Assembly: GCF_003057745.1 (NCBI RefSeq)
Contig: NZ_QBJD02000009.1
Span: 152,063 to 216,062 of the forward strand
Source: Enterobacter sp. RIT418
Lineage (GTDB): Bacteria; Pseudomonadota; Gammaproteobacteria; Enterobacterales; Enterobacteriaceae
Direction: 5' to 3'
DNA length: 64,000 bases
Positions 9,246 through 21,141 of the stretch are shown one piece after another (position 1 is the first letter of the stretch; each line of letters opens with the position of its first letter). The position numbers and the translations under genes are program-made. Below the pieces are notes generated by a model. It saw nothing but the letters and a program-made list of their open reading frames with translations, had not been told where the DNA came from and did no database searches.

Positions 9246-11828
9246 ATGCAAGAGCAATACCGCCCGGAAGAGATAGAATCCAAAGTCCAGCAACACTGGG
9301 ACGAGAAGCGTACCTTTGAAGTTACCGAAGACGAGAGCAAAGAGAAGTATTATTGCCTGTCGATGCTTCCCTATCCTTCTGGTCGACTACACATGGGCCA
9401 CGTGCGTAACTACACCATTGGCGATGTGATTGCTCGCTACCAGCGCATGCTGGGTAAAAACGTTCTTCAGCCAATCGGCTGGGATGCGTTCGGCCTGCCT
9501 GCTGAAGGCGCCGCGGTAAAAAACAACACCGCCCCCGCGCCGTGGACGTACGACAACATCGCGTACATGAAAAACCAGCTCAAAATGCTGGGCTTCGGCT
9601 ACGACTGGAGCCGCGAGCTGGCGACCTGTACGCCGGAATATTACCGTTGGGAGCAGAAATTCTTCACCGAGCTGTATAAAAAAGGCCTGGTATACAAGAA
9701 AACGTCCGCCGTTAACTGGTGCCCGAACGATCAGACCGTTCTGGCAAACGAACAGGTGATCGACGGCTGCTGCTGGCGCTGCGACACCAAGGTTGAGCGT
9801 AAAGAGATCCCCCAGTGGTTTATTAAAATCACCGCTTACGCTGACGAGCTGCTGAACGATCTGGATAATCTGGATCACTGGCCTGACACCGTGAAGACCA
9901 TGCAGCGCAACTGGATCGGCCGTTCTGAAGGCGTTGAAATCACCTTCAACGTGAAGGATTACGACCAGACGCTGACCGTTTACACTACCCGTCCGGACAC
10001 CTTCATGGGAGCGACCTACCTGGCCGTGGCGGCGGGTCACCCTCTGGCGCAGAAAGCGGCCGAGAGCAACCCTGAGCTGGCGACCTTCATCGACGAATGC
10101 CGCAACACCAAAGTGGCTGAAGCCGAAATGGCGACCATGGAGAAGAAAGGCGTTGATACCGGCTTTAAAGCCGTGCATCCGCTGACCGGGGAAGAAATTC
10201 CGGTATGGGCCGCTAACTTCGTGCTGATGGAGTACGGTACCGGCGCAGTGATGGCTGTTCCAGGGCACGACCAGCGCGACTACGAATTTGCCACCAAATA
10301 TGGCCTGAACATCAAGCCGGTTATCCTGGCGGCCGACGGTTCTGAGCCTGACCTCTCCGAGCAGGCGCTGACCGAAAAAGGCACCCTGTTCAACTCCGGT
10401 GAATTTAGCGGCCTGAGCTTCGAAGAAGGCTTCAACGCGATTGCCGACAGGCTGGCCTCGCTGGGCGTTGGCGAGCGTAAAGTGAACTATCGTCTGCGCG
10501 ACTGGGGCGTTTCCCGTCAGCGTTACTGGGGCGCACCGATTCCAATGGTGACGCTGGAAGACGGTACCGTGGTGCCGACGCCTGAAGATCAGCTGCCGGT
10601 GATCCTGCCGGAAGACGTGGTCATGGACGGCATCACCAGTCCGATCAAAGCCGATCCAGAGTGGGCAAAAACCACCGTGAACGGCCAGCCTGCGCTGCGT
10701 GAAACCGACACCTTCGACACCTTTATGGAGTCCTCCTGGTACTACGCGCGCTACACCTGCCCGCAGTATCAGGAAGGCATGCTGGATTCCGACGCGGCGA
10801 ACTACTGGCTGCCGGTGGATATCTACATCGGCGGTATCGAACACGCCATCATGCACCTGCTCTACTTCCGCTTCTTCCACAAGCTGATGCGCGACGCGGG
10901 CCTCGTGAACTCCGACGAGCCGGCAAAACAGCTGCTGTGCCAGGGTATGGTTCTGGCCGACGCGTTTTACTACGTAGGCGAAAACGGCGAGCGTAACTGG
11001 GTTTCTCCGGTTGATGCCATCGTTGAGCGTGACGAAAAAGGCCGCATCGTGAAGGCAAAAGATGCCGAAGGCCACGAGCTGGTCTACACCGGCATGAGCA
11101 AGATGTCCAAATCCAAAAACAACGGCATCGACCCTCAGGTTATGGTCGAGCGCTACGGTGCCGATACCGTGCGCCTGTTCATGATGTTTGCTTCCCCGGC
11201 AGACATGACGCTCGAGTGGCAGGAATCCGGCGTTGAAGGCGCTAACCGCTTCCTGAAACGCGTCTGGAAACTGGTTTACGAGCACACCTCTCAGGGCGAT
11301 GCCCCTGCGCTGAACGTTGCCGCACTGACTGAAGATCAGCAGGCGCTGCGTCGCGATGTGCATAAAACAATTGCTAAAGTCACCGATGATATCGGCCGTC
11401 GTCAGACCTTCAATACCGCAATTGCGGCTATTATGGAACTGATGAACAAACTGGCAAAAGCACCGCAGGACGGCGAGCAGGATCGCGCCTTAATGCGTGA
11501 AGCGCTGCTGGCAGTCGTTCGCATGCTTAACCCGTTCACCCCGCACGCCAGCTTCACCCTGTGGCAGGCGCTGAAGGGCGAAGGCGATATCGACAACGCG
11601 CCGTGGCCGGTAGCGGACGAAGCGGCAATGGTGGAAAACACCACGCTGGTCGTCGTGCAGGTTAACGGTAAAGTGCGCGGTAAAATTACCGTCGCCGTTG
11701 ATGCAACCGAGGAGCAAGTGCGCGAGCGCGCGGGCCAGGAGCATCTGGTTGCGAAATATCTTGAGGGCGTTACCGTACGTAAGGTTATCTACGTACCGGG
11801 TAAACTGCTTAATCTGGTCGTTGGCTAA
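9246..11828 (+). CDS. leuS: Leucyl-tRNA synthetase
   Basis: This 860-residue class Ia synthetase charges tRNA-Leu in the cytoplasm. The HIGH-type motif HMGH is at residues 49-52 and KMSKS at 619-623, with the CP1 editing domain between about 225 and 420. The start at [12 protein letters not shown] matches E. coli; an open frame continues upstream to 9096 but reads through the promoter region. It heads leuS-lptE-holA-nadD, and the 14-base gap to lptE supports co-transcription. Confidence 0.97.
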   Translation: MQEQYRPEEIESKVQQHWDEKRTFEVTEDESKEKYYCLSMLPYPSGRLHMGHVRNYTIGDVIARYQRMLGKNVLQPIGWDAFGLPAEGAAVKNNTAPAPWTYDNIAYMKNQLKMLGFGYDWSRELATCTPEYYRWEQKFFTELYKKGLVYKKTSAVNWCPNDQTVLANEQVIDGCCWRCDTKVERKEIPQWFIKITAYADELLNDLDNLDHWPDTVKTMQRNWIGRSEGVEITFNVKDYDQTLTVYTTRPDTFMGATYLAVAAGHPLAQKAAESNPELATFIDECRNTKVAEAEMATMEKKGVDTGFKAVHPLTGEEIPVWAANFVLMEYGTGAVMAVPGHDQRDYEFATKYGLNIKPVILAADGSEPDLSEQALTEKGTLFNSGEFSGLSFEEGFNAIADRLASLGVGERKVNYRLRDWGVSRQRYWGAPIPMVTLEDGTVVPTPEDQLPVILPEDVVMDGITSPIKADPEWAKTTVNGQPALRETDTFDTFMESSWYYARYTCPQYQEGMLDSDAANYWLPVDIYIGGIEHAIMHLLYFRFFHKLMRDAGLVNSDEPAKQLLCQGMVLADAFYYVGENGERNWVSPVDAIVERDEKGRIVKAKDAEGHELVYTGMSKMSKSKNNGIDPQVMVERYGADTVRLFMMFASPADMTLEWQESGVEGANRFLKRVWKLVYEHTSQGDAPALNVAALTEDQQALRRDVHKTIAKVTDDIGRRQTFNTAIAAIMELMNKLAKAPQDGEQDRALMREALLAVVRMLNPFTPHASFTLWQALKGEGDIDNAPWPVADEAAMVENTTLVVVQVNGKVRGKITVAVDATEEQVRERAGQEHLVAKYLEGVTVRKVIYVPGKLLNLVVG

Positions 11829-11842
11829 GCGCGGGAGGAAAC

Positions 11843-12412
11843 GTGCGACAACTGGCAACAATACTTTTATCTTTGGCGGTGCTTGTCACCGCCGGCTGCG
11901 GCTGGCACCTGCGCAACACAACGGCGGTGCCAGAGCAGATGAAAACGATGATCTTCGACTCTTCGGATCCGAACGGCCCACTTAGCCGCGCGCTTCGCAG
12001 TCAGCTGCGCCTGAACGGCGTGGAGATTATCGAGAAAGACACGCTTCGCCAGGATGTACCGTCATTCCGCGTCCTCCGCTCGACGCTGAGCAAAGACACG
12101 GCGTCCATCTTCCAGGACGGACGCACGGCGGAATATCAGATGGTCATGTCGGTTAGCGCAGCCGTGCTGATCCCGGGTAAAGACATCTATCCGATCAGCA
12201 CCAAGGTCTACCGTTCGTTCTTTGATAACCCGCAGACGGCGCTGGCGAAAGATGCCGAACAGCAAATTATCATTAACGAAATGTACGACAAGGCAGCGGA
12301 ACAGCTGATCCGTCAGTTGCCGCGCATTGCGGCAACGTCTAAACAGGGTTCAGACATTGTCGACAAGCCTGAGGCAGCCTCGCTTCCGGCAGCCACCTCG
12401 TTGGGTAACTGA
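11843..12412 (+). CDS. lptE: LPS-assembly lipoprotein LptE
   Basis: LptE is the outer-membrane lipoprotein that plugs the LptD barrel and helps insert LPS into the outer leaflet. The 189-residue precursor begins with GTG after GGAGGA and has a lipobox VTAGC, so Cys19 is the lipidated residue. It is an Lnt substrate. The C-terminal 25 residues differ from E. coli and are rich in Ala/Ser, as is usual for this variable tail. The stop overlaps the holA ATG. Confidence 0.95.
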   Translation: MRQLATILLSLAVLVTAGCGWHLRNTTAVPEQMKTMIFDSSDPNGPLSRALRSQLRLNGVEIIEKDTLRQDVPSFRVLRSTLSKDTASIFQDGRTAEYQMVMSVSAAVLIPGKDIYPISTKVYRSFFDNPQTALAKDAEQQIIINEMYDKAAEQLIRQLPRIAATSKQGSDIVDKPEAASLPAATSLGN

Positions 12413-13443
12413 TGATCAGGTTGTATCCTGAACAACTCCGCGCGCAGCTCAATGAAGGGCTGCGCGCGGCGTATCTGCTGCTCGGAAACGACCCGCTTTT
12501 GCTTCAGGAAAGTCTTGATGCCGTTCGCCACGCGGCGGCGGCGCAGGGCTTCGATGAACACCACACCTTCCAGCTGGATAACAGCACCGACTGGAATGCG
12601 ATTTTTTCGATTTGCCAGGCGATGAGCCTGTTTGCCTCTCGTCAAACCATTCAGATTCTGCTGCCGGAAAATGGCCCTAACGCGGCGATTAATGAACAGC
12701 TGGCGACGCTGGTAAGCTTGCTTCACGGCGATCTGCTGCTGATTGTGCGCGGCAATAAGCTGACTAAAGCGCAGGAAAATGCGGCGTGGATAACGACGCT
12801 CGCCACCAACGCGGTGCTTGTGACCTGCCAGACGCCCGAGCAGGCGCATCTGCCTAAGTGGGTTGCGGCAAGGGCAAAGCAGCAGAACCTGCTGCTGGAC
12901 GACGCGGCGAATCAGCTGCTCTGCTACTGCTATGAAGGCAACCTGCTGGCGCTTGCGCAGGCGCTCGACAGGCTATCCCTGCTGTGGCCCGACGGCAAGC
13001 TGACGCTGCCGCGCGTTGAGCAGGCGGTTAACGATGCCGCGCACTTTACGCCGTTCCACTGGGTCGACGCGCTGCTGGCCGCCAAGAGTAAGCGCGCGCT
13101 GCATATCCTGCAGCAGCTGCGTCTCGAAGGCAGCGAACCGGTTATTTTACTGCGCACGATCCAGCGCGAGCTGCTGCTGTTAATCAACCTCAAGCGCCAG
13201 TCGGCCCACACGCCGCTGCGCACGCTGTTTGACAAACACCGCGTCTGGCAAAACCGCAGGGCGATGACCACCGAAGCCATTAACCGGCTCGGCCACGAGC
13301 AGCTGCGCCAGGCGGTGCATCTGCTCACGCGCGCCGAGCTGACGCTGAAGCAGGACTACGGTCAATCGGTGTGGGAAGAGCTTGAAAGCCTCTCTCTGCT
13401 GCTGTGCCATAAGGCGCTGGCCGACGTATTTATTGATGGATAA
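12412..13443 (+). CDS. holA: DNA polymerase III subunit delta
   Basis: This 343-residue clamp-loader subunit opens the beta sliding clamp. It has the standard delta-family layout: an N-terminal beta-contacting region, a middle AAA+-like domain without a working Walker A motif (normal for delta), and a C-terminal collar domain. The length equals the E. coli protein. The ATG overlaps the lptE stop, and the tail overlaps a possible upstream nadD ATG at 13436. Confidence 0.96.
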   Translation: MIRLYPEQLRAQLNEGLRAAYLLLGNDPLLLQESLDAVRHAAAAQGFDEHHTFQLDNSTDWNAIFSICQAMSLFASRQTIQILLPENGPNAAINEQLATLVSLLHGDLLLIVRGNKLTKAQENAAWITTLATNAVLVTCQTPEQAHLPKWVAARAKQQNLLLDDAANQLLCYCYEGNLLALAQALDRLSLLWPDGKLTLPRVEQAVNDAAHFTPFHWVDALLAAKSKRALHILQQLRLEGSEPVILLRTIQRELLLLINLKRQSAHTPLRTLFDKHRVWQNRRAMTTEAINRLGHEQLRQAVHLLTRAELTLKQDYGQSVWEELESLSLLLCHKALADVFIDG

Positions 13444-13444
13444 T

Positions 13445-14101
13445 ATGCACTCTCTACAGGCGCTGTATGGCGGTACCTTTGACCCGGTACACTACGGGCA
13501 CCTCAAGCCCGTCGAAATTCTGGCAAACCTGATTGGCCTGCAGCGCGTCATTATTATGCCTAACAACGTTCCACCGCACCGCCCTCAGCCGGAAGCGACC
13601 AGCGAGCAGCGTAAAGCCATGCTCGCGCTGGCGATTGCCGACAAGCCGCTGTTCACCCTCGACGAGCGCGAACTCAAGCGCGACGCGCCTTCGTGGACGT
13701 CCGAGACGCTGCGGGAGTGGCGCGAAGAACAAGGGCCGGAGAAACCGCTGGCGTTTATTATTGGCCAGGACTCTTTGCTGAACTTCCCAAGCTGGCACAA
13801 ATACGAAACCATTCTGTGCAACAGCCATCTTATCGTCACCCGTCGTCCGGGCTATCCTCTGACCATGCGCGAAGAGCACTATCAGCAATGGCTGGAAGCC
13901 CATTTAACGGACAATATTGACGAACTACATACGCTGCCCGCAGGTAAAATCTATCTGGCTGAAACGCCGTGGTTTGATATCTCCGCAACCCTGATCCGCG
14001 AGCGCTTACAGGCAGGCTTGCCCTGTGAGGACCTGCTGCCCACCCCGGTGCTGGAATATATTCACCAGCACGGTTTGTATCAGAAAAGAGCAGATGAATA
14101 A
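13445..14101 (+). CDS. nadD: Nicotinate-mononucleotide adenylyltransferase NadD
   Basis: NadD converts nicotinate mononucleotide plus ATP to deamido-NAD in NAD synthesis. The nucleotidyltransferase motif [11 protein letters not shown] is near the N-terminus (about residues 8-18) and the [10 protein letters not shown] motif near residue 180. I chose the second of two in-frame ATGs (13436 and 13445) because it aligns with the E. coli N-terminus, giving 218 residues. In K-12, cobC follows directly; it is missing here. Confidence 0.94.
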   Translation: MHSLQALYGGTFDPVHYGHLKPVEILANLIGLQRVIIMPNNVPPHRPQPEATSEQRKAMLALAIADKPLFTLDERELKRDAPSWTSETLREWREEQGPEKPLAFIIGQDSLLNFPSWHKYETILCNSHLIVTRRPGYPLTMREEHYQQWLEAHLTDNIDELHTLPAGKIYLAETPWFDISATLIRERLQAGLPCEDLLPTPVLEYIHQHGLYQKRADE

Positions 14102-14687
<586 letters not shown>

Positions 14688-14690
14688 TGC

Positions 14691-15158
14691 GTGAAGTTGC
14701 AGCTGGTCGCCGTCGGCACCAAAATGCCGGACTGGGTACAAACCGGTTTTACTGAATATCTGCGTCGTTTCCCCAAAGATATGCCGTTCGAACTGGTGGA
14801 GATCCCAGCAGGAAAGCGCGGTAAGAACGCGGATATCAAACGTATTCTCGATAAAGAGGGTGAGCTGATGCTGGCCGCCGCAGGCAAAAACCGCATCGTC
14901 ACCCTCGATATCCCAGGCAAACCCTGGGATACGCCGCAGCTGGCGCACGAACTTGAGCGCTGGAAGCAGGATGGCCGTGACGTCAGTTTGCTGATTGGCG
15001 GCCCGGAAGGGTTATCCCCCGCCTGCAAGGCAGCGGCAGAACAAAGCTGGTCTCTCTCCGCGCTGACGCTCCCCCACCCGCTCGTTCGGGTACTGGTGGC
15101 AGAAAGTCTTTATCGCGCATGGAGCATAACGACCAACCACCCCTATCACCGCGAGTAG
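14691..15158 (+). CDS. rlmH: 23S rRNA m3-pseudouridine1915 methyltransferase RlmH
   Basis: RlmH is a SPOUT-class methyltransferase that modifies pseudouridine 1915 in helix 69 of 23S rRNA on assembled ribosomes. The 155-residue protein starts with GTG. The S-adenosylmethionine knot includes [13 protein letters not shown], and the C-terminal [18 protein letters not shown] is the family hallmark. It is co-transcribed with rsfS and probably mrdA, 29 bases downstream. Confidence 0.96.
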   Translation: MKLQLVAVGTKMPDWVQTGFTEYLRRFPKDMPFELVEIPAGKRGKNADIKRILDKEGELMLAAAGKNRIVTLDIPGKPWDTPQLAHELERWKQDGRDVSLLIGGPEGLSPACKAAAEQSWSLSALTLPHPLVRVLVAESLYRAWSITTNHPYHRE

Positions 15159-15187
15159 TGACTTGACCAGGGTAGATTAAGCAGCGG

Positions 15188-17089
15188 ATGAAACTACAGA
15201 ATTCTTTTCGCGACTATACGGCTGAGTCCGCGCTGTTTGTGCGCAGGGCGCTGGTCGCCTTTTTGGGGATTTTGCTGCTGACCGGCGTGCTGATCGCCAA
15301 CCTTTATAATCTGCAAATCGTCCGCTATACCGATTACCAGACGCGCTCAAACGAGAACCGCATCAAGCTGGTTCCCATCGCGCCCAGCCGCGGCATTATT
15401 TACGACCGCAACGGTACGCCGCTGGCGCTGAACCGCACCATCTACCAAATCGAGATGATGCCGGAAAAGGTAGATAACGTTCAGGATACGCTGGAAGCGC
15501 TGAAAAGCGTGGTCGACCTGACCGACGACGACATTGCCGCATTCAAAAAAGAGCGTTCACGCTCGCATCGCTTTACCTCCATTCCGGTGAAAACCAACCT
15601 GACGGAAGTCCAGGTTGCCCGCTTTGCCGTGAACCAGTACCGCTTTCCCGGCGTTGAGGTCAAAGGCTACAAGCGCCGCTACTATCCTTACGGTTCCGCG
15701 CTGACGCACGTCATCGGTTACGTCTCAAAAATAAACGATAAAGATGTCGAAAGGCTGGATAAAGACGGCAAGCTGGCGAACTACGCGGCGACGCACGATA
15801 TCGGCAAGCTCGGCATTGAGCGCTACTACGAAGAAGTGCTTCACGGACAAACCGGCTATGAAGAGGTGGAAGTTAACAACCGCGGCCGCGTAATCCGTCA
15901 GCTGAAAGAGGTGCCGCCTCAGGCGGGGCACGACGTCTACCTGACGCTCGACCTTAAGCTGCAACAGTATATCGAAACCCTGCTGGCGGGCAGCCGCGCG
16001 GCCGTCGTTGTGACCGATCCGCGAACCGGCGGGATTCTGGCTATGGTATCAATGCCGAGCTACGACCCTAATCTCTTCGTCGACGGTATCTCGAGCAAGG
16101 ATTACTCCGGCCTGCTGAACGACCCGAACACGCCGCTGGTGAACCGCGCCACGCAGGGGGTCTATCCTCCGGCCTCCACGGTGAAGCCGTATGTCGCCGT
16201 CTCCGCGCTGAGTGCAGGCGTTATTACCCGCAATACCAGCCTGTTCGATCCGGGCTGGTGGCAGCTTCCCGGCTCTGAAAAACGCTATCGCGACTGGAAA
16301 AAATGGGGCCACGGCCATCTGAACGTGACGAAGTCGCTCGAAGAGTCCGCGGATACCTTCTTCTACCAGGTCGCCTACGACATGGGTATTGACCGCCTGT
16401 CGGAGTGGATGAGCAAATTTGGCTACGGGCATTACACCGGCGTGGATCTTGCCGAGGAACGCTCAGGCAACATGCCAACCCGCGAGTGGAAGCTGAAGCG
16501 CTTTAAGAAGCCATGGTATCAGGGCGATACGATCCCGGTCGGTATTGGCCAGGGCTACTGGACGGCAACGCCTATTCAGATGAACAAAGCGATGATGACC
16601 CTCATCAACGACGGCGTAGTGAAAGTACCGCATCTGCTGCAAAGCACGGTTGAAGATGGCAAAAAAGTGCCGTGGGTTCAGCCGCATGAGCCACCCGTTG
16701 GCGACATTCATTCCGGCTACTGGGAGATCGCCAAGGACGGAATGTACGGCGTAGCCAACCGTGCGAACGGTACGGCACATAAATATTTCGCCAGCGCGCC
16801 GTATAAAGTGGCCGCGAAATCCGGTACCGCGCAGGTGTTCGGCCTGAAGGCCAACGAGACCTATAACGCCCACCGTATTGCGGAACGTCTGCGCGACCAT
16901 AAGCTCATGACGGCATTTGCCCCTTATAACAACCCGCAGGTTGCGGTGGCCATGATCCTGGAAAACGGCGGCGCGGGCCCGGCTGTGGGCACGATCATGC
17001 GCCAGATCCTCGATCACATTATGCTGGGCGACAATAACACCGACTTGCCGGCTGAAAACCCGGCGGCCGCTGCGGCGGAGGACCAATAA
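15188..17089 (+). CDS. mrdA: Penicillin-binding protein 2 (MrdA)
   Basis: This is the elongasome transpeptidase that cross-links side-wall peptidoglycan. The 633-residue bitopic inner-membrane protein has one N-terminal membrane segment (about residues 20-45), a dimerisation/pedestal domain and a C-terminal transpeptidase domain. The active-site serine is Ser330 (STVKP), with SAD (residues about 387-389) and KSGTA further on. The C-terminal tail is Ala-rich. It is immediately followed by its glycosyltransferase partner mrdB, two bases away. Confidence 0.97.
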   Translation: MKLQNSFRDYTAESALFVRRALVAFLGILLLTGVLIANLYNLQIVRYTDYQTRSNENRIKLVPIAPSRGIIYDRNGTPLALNRTIYQIEMMPEKVDNVQDTLEALKSVVDLTDDDIAAFKKERSRSHRFTSIPVKTNLTEVQVARFAVNQYRFPGVEVKGYKRRYYPYGSALTHVIGYVSKINDKDVERLDKDGKLANYAATHDIGKLGIERYYEEVLHGQTGYEEVEVNNRGRVIRQLKEVPPQAGHDVYLTLDLKLQQYIETLLAGSRAAVVVTDPRTGGILAMVSMPSYDPNLFVDGISSKDYSGLLNDPNTPLVNRATQGVYPPASTVKPYVAVSALSAGVITRNTSLFDPGWWQLPGSEKRYRDWKKWGHGHLNVTKSLEESADTFFYQVAYDMGIDRLSEWMSKFGYGHYTGVDLAEERSGNMPTREWKLKRFKKPWYQGDTIPVGIGQGYWTATPIQMNKAMMTLINDGVVKVPHLLQSTVEDGKKVPWVQPHEPPVGDIHSGYWEIAKDGMYGVANRANGTAHKYFASAPYKVAAKSGTAQVFGLKANETYNAHRIAERLRDHKLMTAFAPYNNPQVAVAMILENGGAGPAVGTIMRQILDHIMLGDNNTDLPAENPAAAAAEDQ

Positions 17090-17091
17090 TC

Positions 17092-18204
17092 ATGACGGAT
17101 AATCCAAATAAAAAATCGCTGTGGGACAAAATCCACATCGATCCTGCCATGCTGCTGATCCTGCTGGCCCTGCTCTTCTACAGCGCGATGGTGATCTGGA
17201 GCGCGAGCGGCCAGGACATCGGCATGATGGAGCGCAAGATTGGCCAGATCGCAATGGGTCTGGTCATCATGGTGGTGATGGCGCAGATCCCACCGCGCGT
17301 CTATGAGGGCTGGGCGCCGTATCTTTACATCTTCTGTATTATTCTTCTGGTTGCGGTGGACGCCTTTGGGGCCATCTCAAAGGGCGCACAGCGCTGGCTG
17401 GATCTCGGGATTGTCCGCTTCCAGCCTTCGGAAATCGCTAAAATTGCCGTTCCCCTGATGGTGGCGCGCTTTATCAACCGCGACGTTTGCCCGCCTTCGC
17501 TGAAGAATACGGCCATCGCGCTGGTGCTCATCTTCCTGCCAACGCTGCTGGTAGCGGCACAGCCTGACCTGGGCACCTCAATTCTGATCGCCCTGTCCGG
17601 CCTGTTTGTGCTGTTCTTGTCTGGCCTGAGCTGGCGCCTGATCGGCATCGCCGTGGTGCTCGTGGCGGCCTTTATCCCGATCCTCTGGTTCTTCCTGATG
17701 CATGACTATCAGCGCCAGCGCGTGATGATGCTGCTCGATCCGGAAACCGACCCGCTGGGTGCGGGCTATCACATTATCCAGTCTAAGATTGCGATTGGCT
17801 CCGGCGGCCTGAGCGGTAAAGGCTGGCTGCACGGCACGCAGTCCCAGCTGGAGTTTTTACCCGAACGACATACCGACTTTATCTTTGCGGTACTGGCCGA
17901 AGAGCTGGGGCTGGTGGGCATTCTGATCCTGCTTGCCCTCTACGTGCTGCTGATTATGCGCGGCCTGTGGATTGCCGCGCGGGCGCAAACCACCTTTGGC
18001 CGCGTGATGGCGGGTGGATTGATGCTGATTTTATTCGTTTATGTCTTCGTAAATATTGGTATGGTGAGCGGTATTCTGCCGGTTGTAGGCGTTCCGCTGC
18101 CGCTGGTGAGCTACGGGGGCTCGGCACTGATCGTGTTGATGGCCGGGTTTGGTATCGTCATGTCGATCCATACCCACAGAAAAATGTTGTCAAAAAGCGT
18201 ATAA
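17092..18204 (+). CDS. mrdB: Peptidoglycan glycosyltransferase RodA (MrdB)
   Basis: This 370-residue SEDS-family polymerase extends glycan strands from lipid II during rod growth, in complex with PBP2. About ten membrane segments are predicted. The catalytic-loop region includes [15 protein letters not shown], and the C-terminus has the SEDS signature [14 protein letters not shown]. Length is identical to E. coli. Read with mrdA upstream and rlpA 16 bases downstream. Confidence 0.97.
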   Translation: MTDNPNKKSLWDKIHIDPAMLLILLALLFYSAMVIWSASGQDIGMMERKIGQIAMGLVIMVVMAQIPPRVYEGWAPYLYIFCIILLVAVDAFGAISKGAQRWLDLGIVRFQPSEIAKIAVPLMVARFINRDVCPPSLKNTAIALVLIFLPTLLVAAQPDLGTSILIALSGLFVLFLSGLSWRLIGIAVVLVAAFIPILWFFLMHDYQRQRVMMLLDPETDPLGAGYHIIQSKIAIGSGGLSGKGWLHGTQSQLEFLPERHTDFIFAVLAEELGLVGILILLALYVLLIMRGLWIAARAQTTFGRVMAGGLMLILFVYVFVNIGMVSGILPVVGVPLPLVSYGGSALIVLMAGFGIVMSIHTHRKMLSKSV

Positions 18205-18220
18205 AAATAAGGGGATTGCA

Positions 18221-19327
18221 ATGCGTAAGCAGTGGCTGGGGATCTGTATCGCAGCAAGTTTACTTGCAGCTTGTACCAGTGATGATGGTCAGCAACAGGC
18301 AACCGTCGCGCCGCCGCAGCCTGCGGTTTGTAATGGCCCGATAGTCGAAATCAGCGGTGCCGATCCTGTCTATGAACCGCTGAATGCCAGCGCAAATCAG
18401 GATTACCAGCGCGACGGCAAGAGCTACAAAATTGTTCAGGATCCGTCCCGCTTCAGCCAGGCCGGCTTTGCCGCCATTTATGACGCAGAGCCCGGCAGCA
18501 ACCTGACGGCATCCGGCGAGACGTTCGATCCGATGCAAATCACCGCCGCGCACCCAACGCTACCTATCCCAAGCTATGCCCGCGTAACCAACCTGGCAAA
18601 CGGCCGCATGATTGTGGTGCGCATTAACGATCGTGGCCCATACGGCAACGACCGCGTCATTTCGCTATCGCGCGCGGCCGCCGATCGTCTGAACACTTCA
18701 AACAATACGAAAGTGCGTATTGACCCGATCATTGTTGCTCAGGACGGCACGCTCTCTGGCCCGGGCACCGCCTGTACGACGGTTGCCAAGCAGACCTACG
18801 CCCTTCCTGCGCGTCCCGATCTCAGCGGAGGCATGGGCGGCGTATCCTCTCCGGCAGAGCCAGCCCAGCCTCAGGGCGAAGTTCGCGCCATCAGCAACGA
18901 TACGCTGCAAAGCGATGACAGCACGGGTGCGCCGGTGAAAAGCAGCGGCTTCCTCGGTGCGCCAACAACCTTAGCTTCCGGCGTGCTTGAGGGCAGCGAA
19001 CCTACGCCAGCCCCAGCAGCCGCTCCGGTCGCGCAGCCCGCGCCCGTCGTGGCCCCCGCCGCACAGCAAAATGCAGCGGTCGCAGCACCGGCAGCGGCAA
19101 GCGGCAGCTATGTGGTACAGGTGGGTGCCGTCAGCGACCAGGCAAGGGCTCAACAGTATCAGCAACGCCTGAGCCAGCAGTTCAGCGTGCCCGGGCGCGT
19201 TGAGCAAAATGGAGCGGTCTGGCGTATTCAGATGGGCCCATTTGCGAGCAAATCCCAGGCCGCAAGCCTGCAGCAGCGCCTGCAAAGCGAGGCACAGCTG
19301 CAGTCGTTTATTACTGTTGCAAAATAA
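18221..19327 (+). CDS. rlpA: Septal-ring rare lipoprotein A (RlpA)
   Basis: This 368-residue outer-membrane lipoprotein has a lipobox LLAAC with Cys18 as the acylated residue. It has a double-psi beta-barrel domain (about 75-170), a long Ala/Pro-rich linker (about 195-290) and a C-terminal SPOR domain that binds denuded glycans at the division site (about 293-368). RlpA is a lytic transglycosylase in Pseudomonas; activity in enterobacteria is not shown. The ATG has AAGGGGA at 18209-18215. A longer frame starting inside mrdB at 18149 is not supported by any Shine-Dalgarno. Confidence 0.95.
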   Translation: MRKQWLGICIAASLLAACTSDDGQQQATVAPPQPAVCNGPIVEISGADPVYEPLNASANQDYQRDGKSYKIVQDPSRFSQAGFAAIYDAEPGSNLTASGETFDPMQITAAHPTLPIPSYARVTNLANGRMIVVRINDRGPYGNDRVISLSRAAADRLNTSNNTKVRIDPIIVAQDGTLSGPGTACTTVAKQTYALPARPDLSGGMGGVSSPAEPAQPQGEVRAISNDTLQSDDSTGAPVKSSGFLGAPTTLASGVLEGSEPTPAPAAAPVAQPAPVVAPAAQQNAAVAAPAAASGSYVVQVGAVSDQARAQQYQQRLSQQFSVPGRVEQNGAVWRIQMGPFASKSQAASLQQRLQSEAQLQSFITVAK

Positions 19328-19413
19328 TCAATCGGCGGTATCCGAAATGTCAGTTTGTGTAAACAACGTTAACAAACTCACGCTTAAAGTCGGATGCCTG
19401 CCCGTATAGCATT

Positions 19414-19422
19414 TGCTATAGT
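19414..19422 (+). promoter_or_regulatory. Extended -10 promoter before dacA
   Basis: TGC-TATAGT forms an extended -10 about 44 bases upstream of the dacA ATG. It sits in a partly symmetric stretch (GCCCGTATAGCA / TGCTATAGTAGGGC). The -35 is weak, as is usual for extended -10 promoters. Confidence 0.45.
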
Positions 19423-19465
19423 AGGGCACTTTTTTAATTCCATCACGGATGTCGTAGTTCTGACC

Positions 19466-20677
19466 ATGAAGACCACTTTTTCTGCTCGTTTTGTGCAGCG
19501 CATGGCGCTGACCACGGCCTTATGCGCGGCTGCATTCTCTGCGGCTCACGCGGATGACCTGAACATCAAGACCATGATCCCTGGCGTTCCGCAGATCGAC
19601 GCGGAATCCTACATCCTGATCGATTACAACTCTGGCAAAGTGCTGGCAGAACAGAATGCCGACACGCGTCGCGATCCGGCCAGCCTGACCAAAATGATGA
19701 CCAGCTACGTTATCGGCCAGGCCATGAAGGCGGGTAAGTTTAAAGAAACCGATTTAGTGACCATCGGTAACGACGCATGGGCAACGGGTAACCCGGTGTT
19801 CAAAGGCTCATCCCTGATGTTCCTGAAGCCAGGCATGCAGGTGCCGGTTTCCCAGCTCATCCGCGGCATTAACCTGCAGTCCGGTAACGACGCCTGCGTG
19901 GCGATGGCGGACTTTGCGGCCGGCAGTCAGGATGCTTTCGTGGGCCTGATGAACAGCTATGTTTCTGCGCTGGGGCTGAAAAACAGCCACTTCCAGACCG
20001 TTCACGGCCTGGACGCCGAAGGGCAGTACAGCTCTGCGCGCGATATGGCGCTGATCGGCCAGGCGCTGATCCGCGACGTGCCAAACGAGTACTCCATCTA
20101 TAAAGAAAAAGAGTTCACCTTCAACGGCATCCGCCAGACCAACCGTAACGGCCTGCTCTGGGACAACAGCCTGAACGTTGACGGCATTAAAACCGGTCAT
20201 ACCGATAAAGCAGGCTATAACCTGGTGGCTTCGGCAACCGAAGGTCAAATGCGTCTGATCTCTGCGGTGATGGGCGGTCGTACCTTCAAGGGCCGTGAGA
20301 CGGAAAGCAAAAAACTCCTGACCTGGGGCTTCCGCTTCTTCGAAACCGTGAACCCGCTGAAAGCAGGTAAAGAATTTGCGTCTGAACCCGTGTGGTTCGG
20401 CGACAACGATCGCGCGTCGCTCGGCGTAGATAAAGACCTTTATCTGACTATCCCGCGCGGCCGTATGAAAGACCTGAAGGCCAGCTATGTGCTGAACACC
20501 ACCGAACTGCATGCACCGCTGCAGAAAAATCAGGTTGTCGGCACCATCAACTTCCAGCTGGACGGCAAAACCATCGATCAGCGTCCGCTCGTCGTGCTGG
20601 ATGAAATTCCAGAGGGCAATTTCTTCGGTAAAATCATTGATTACATTAAATTGATGTTCCATCACTGGTTTGGCTAA
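19466..20677 (+). CDS. dacA: D-alanyl-D-alanine carboxypeptidase PBP5 (DacA)
   Basis: PBP5 is the major DD-carboxypeptidase and trims the terminal D-Ala from pentapeptides. The 403-residue precursor has a 29-residue signal peptide ending AHA. The active-site SxxK is Ser73-Leu-Thr-Lys76 of the precursor (Ser44 mature), followed by SGN in LQSGNDA and the KTG triad in [11 protein letters not shown]-terminal amphipathic helix ([15 protein letters not shown]) anchors it to the periplasmic face of the inner membrane. I chose MKTTFSARF over an upstream in-frame start because it gives the correct signal peptide and E. coli length. Confidence 0.97.
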   Translation: MKTTFSARFVQRMALTTALCAAAFSAAHADDLNIKTMIPGVPQIDAESYILIDYNSGKVLAEQNADTRRDPASLTKMMTSYVIGQAMKAGKFKETDLVTIGNDAWATGNPVFKGSSLMFLKPGMQVPVSQLIRGINLQSGNDACVAMADFAAGSQDAFVGLMNSYVSALGLKNSHFQTVHGLDAEGQYSSARDMALIGQALIRDVPNEYSIYKEKEFTFNGIRQTNRNGLLWDNSLNVDGIKTGHTDKAGYNLVASATEGQMRLISAVMGGRTFKGRETESKKLLTWGFRFFETVNPLKAGKEFASEPVWFGDNDRASLGVDKDLYLTIPRGRMKDLKASYVLNTTELHAPLQKNQVVGTINFQLDGKTIDQRPLVVLDEIPEGNFFGKIIDYIKLMFHHWFG

Positions 20678-20688
20678 AAATTGAACAC

Positions 20689-20718
20689 TTGAAAGTGTGA
20701 TTTTGATCCCCATATACT
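20689..20718 (+). promoter_or_regulatory. Candidate ybeD promoter upstream of the dacA terminator
   Basis: TTGAAA (20689-20694) and TATACT (20713-20718) are separated by 18 bases. Transcription would start near 20725 and run straight into the hairpin at 20731. Confidence 0.5.
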
Positions 20719-20730
20719 AAGTATCCTGAT

Positions 20731-20763
20731 AACTCCCACCCGACGTGGGAGTTATTATTTTTT
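20731..20763 (+). terminator. Intrinsic terminator between dacA and ybeD
   Basis: Stem AACTCCCAC / GTGGGAGTT, 5-base loop, followed by ATTATTTTTT. It can end dacA transcription and, given the promoter just before it, could also act as an attenuator for ybeD. Confidence 0.85.
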
Positions 20764-20783
20764 GACGTTACGCCGGAGCTGAC

Positions 20784-21047
20784 ATGAAAACCAAACTTAA
20801 CGAACTGCTTGAATTCCCTACCTCATTTACCTACAAAGTAATGGGTCTGGCGAAACCTGAGCTGGTTGATCAGGTGGTTGAAGTGGTTCAGCGCCATGCG
20901 CCGGGCGACTACTCTCCGTCGGTGAAACCAAGCAGCAAAGGCAATTATCACTCTGTCTCTATCACCATTAATGCAACGCACATTGAGCAGGTTGAAACGC
21001 TGTACGAAGAGCTCGGCAATATCGAAATTGTTCGTATGGTGCTGTAG
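20784..21047 (+). CDS. ybeD: DUF493 family protein YbeD
   Basis: This 87-residue cytoplasmic alpha/beta protein has an ACT-like fold; its function is not established. It matches E. coli YbeD in length and sequence throughout (for example [22 protein letters not shown]). Its steady position before lipB in enterobacteria has suggested a link to lipoate metabolism, but that is only inference. A 94-base gap to lipB contains a short GC-rich hairpin (GGGTTGCCCGGTTAGCCGGGTAACCC region). Confidence 0.93.
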   Translation: MKTKLNELLEFPTSFTYKVMGLAKPELVDQVVEVVQRHAPGDYSPSVKPSSKGNYHSVSITINATHIEQVETLYEELGNIEIVRMVL

Positions 21048-21141
21048 TCCCTTTTGGGTTGCCCGGTTAGCCGGGTAACCCACTTCCCCGCTGTGATATA
21101 CTCCCCACTCCCATTTGTCCCTCGTCTTCGGAGACGTTGTT

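Noticed and set aside
9387..11363. Very long open frame (658 codons) on the minus strand inside leuS
   Set aside because: It lies wholly antisense to leuS, mirrors its GC-rich codon pattern, and its translation is Arg/His/Val-rich with no family resemblance. A shadow of a strongly biased gene.
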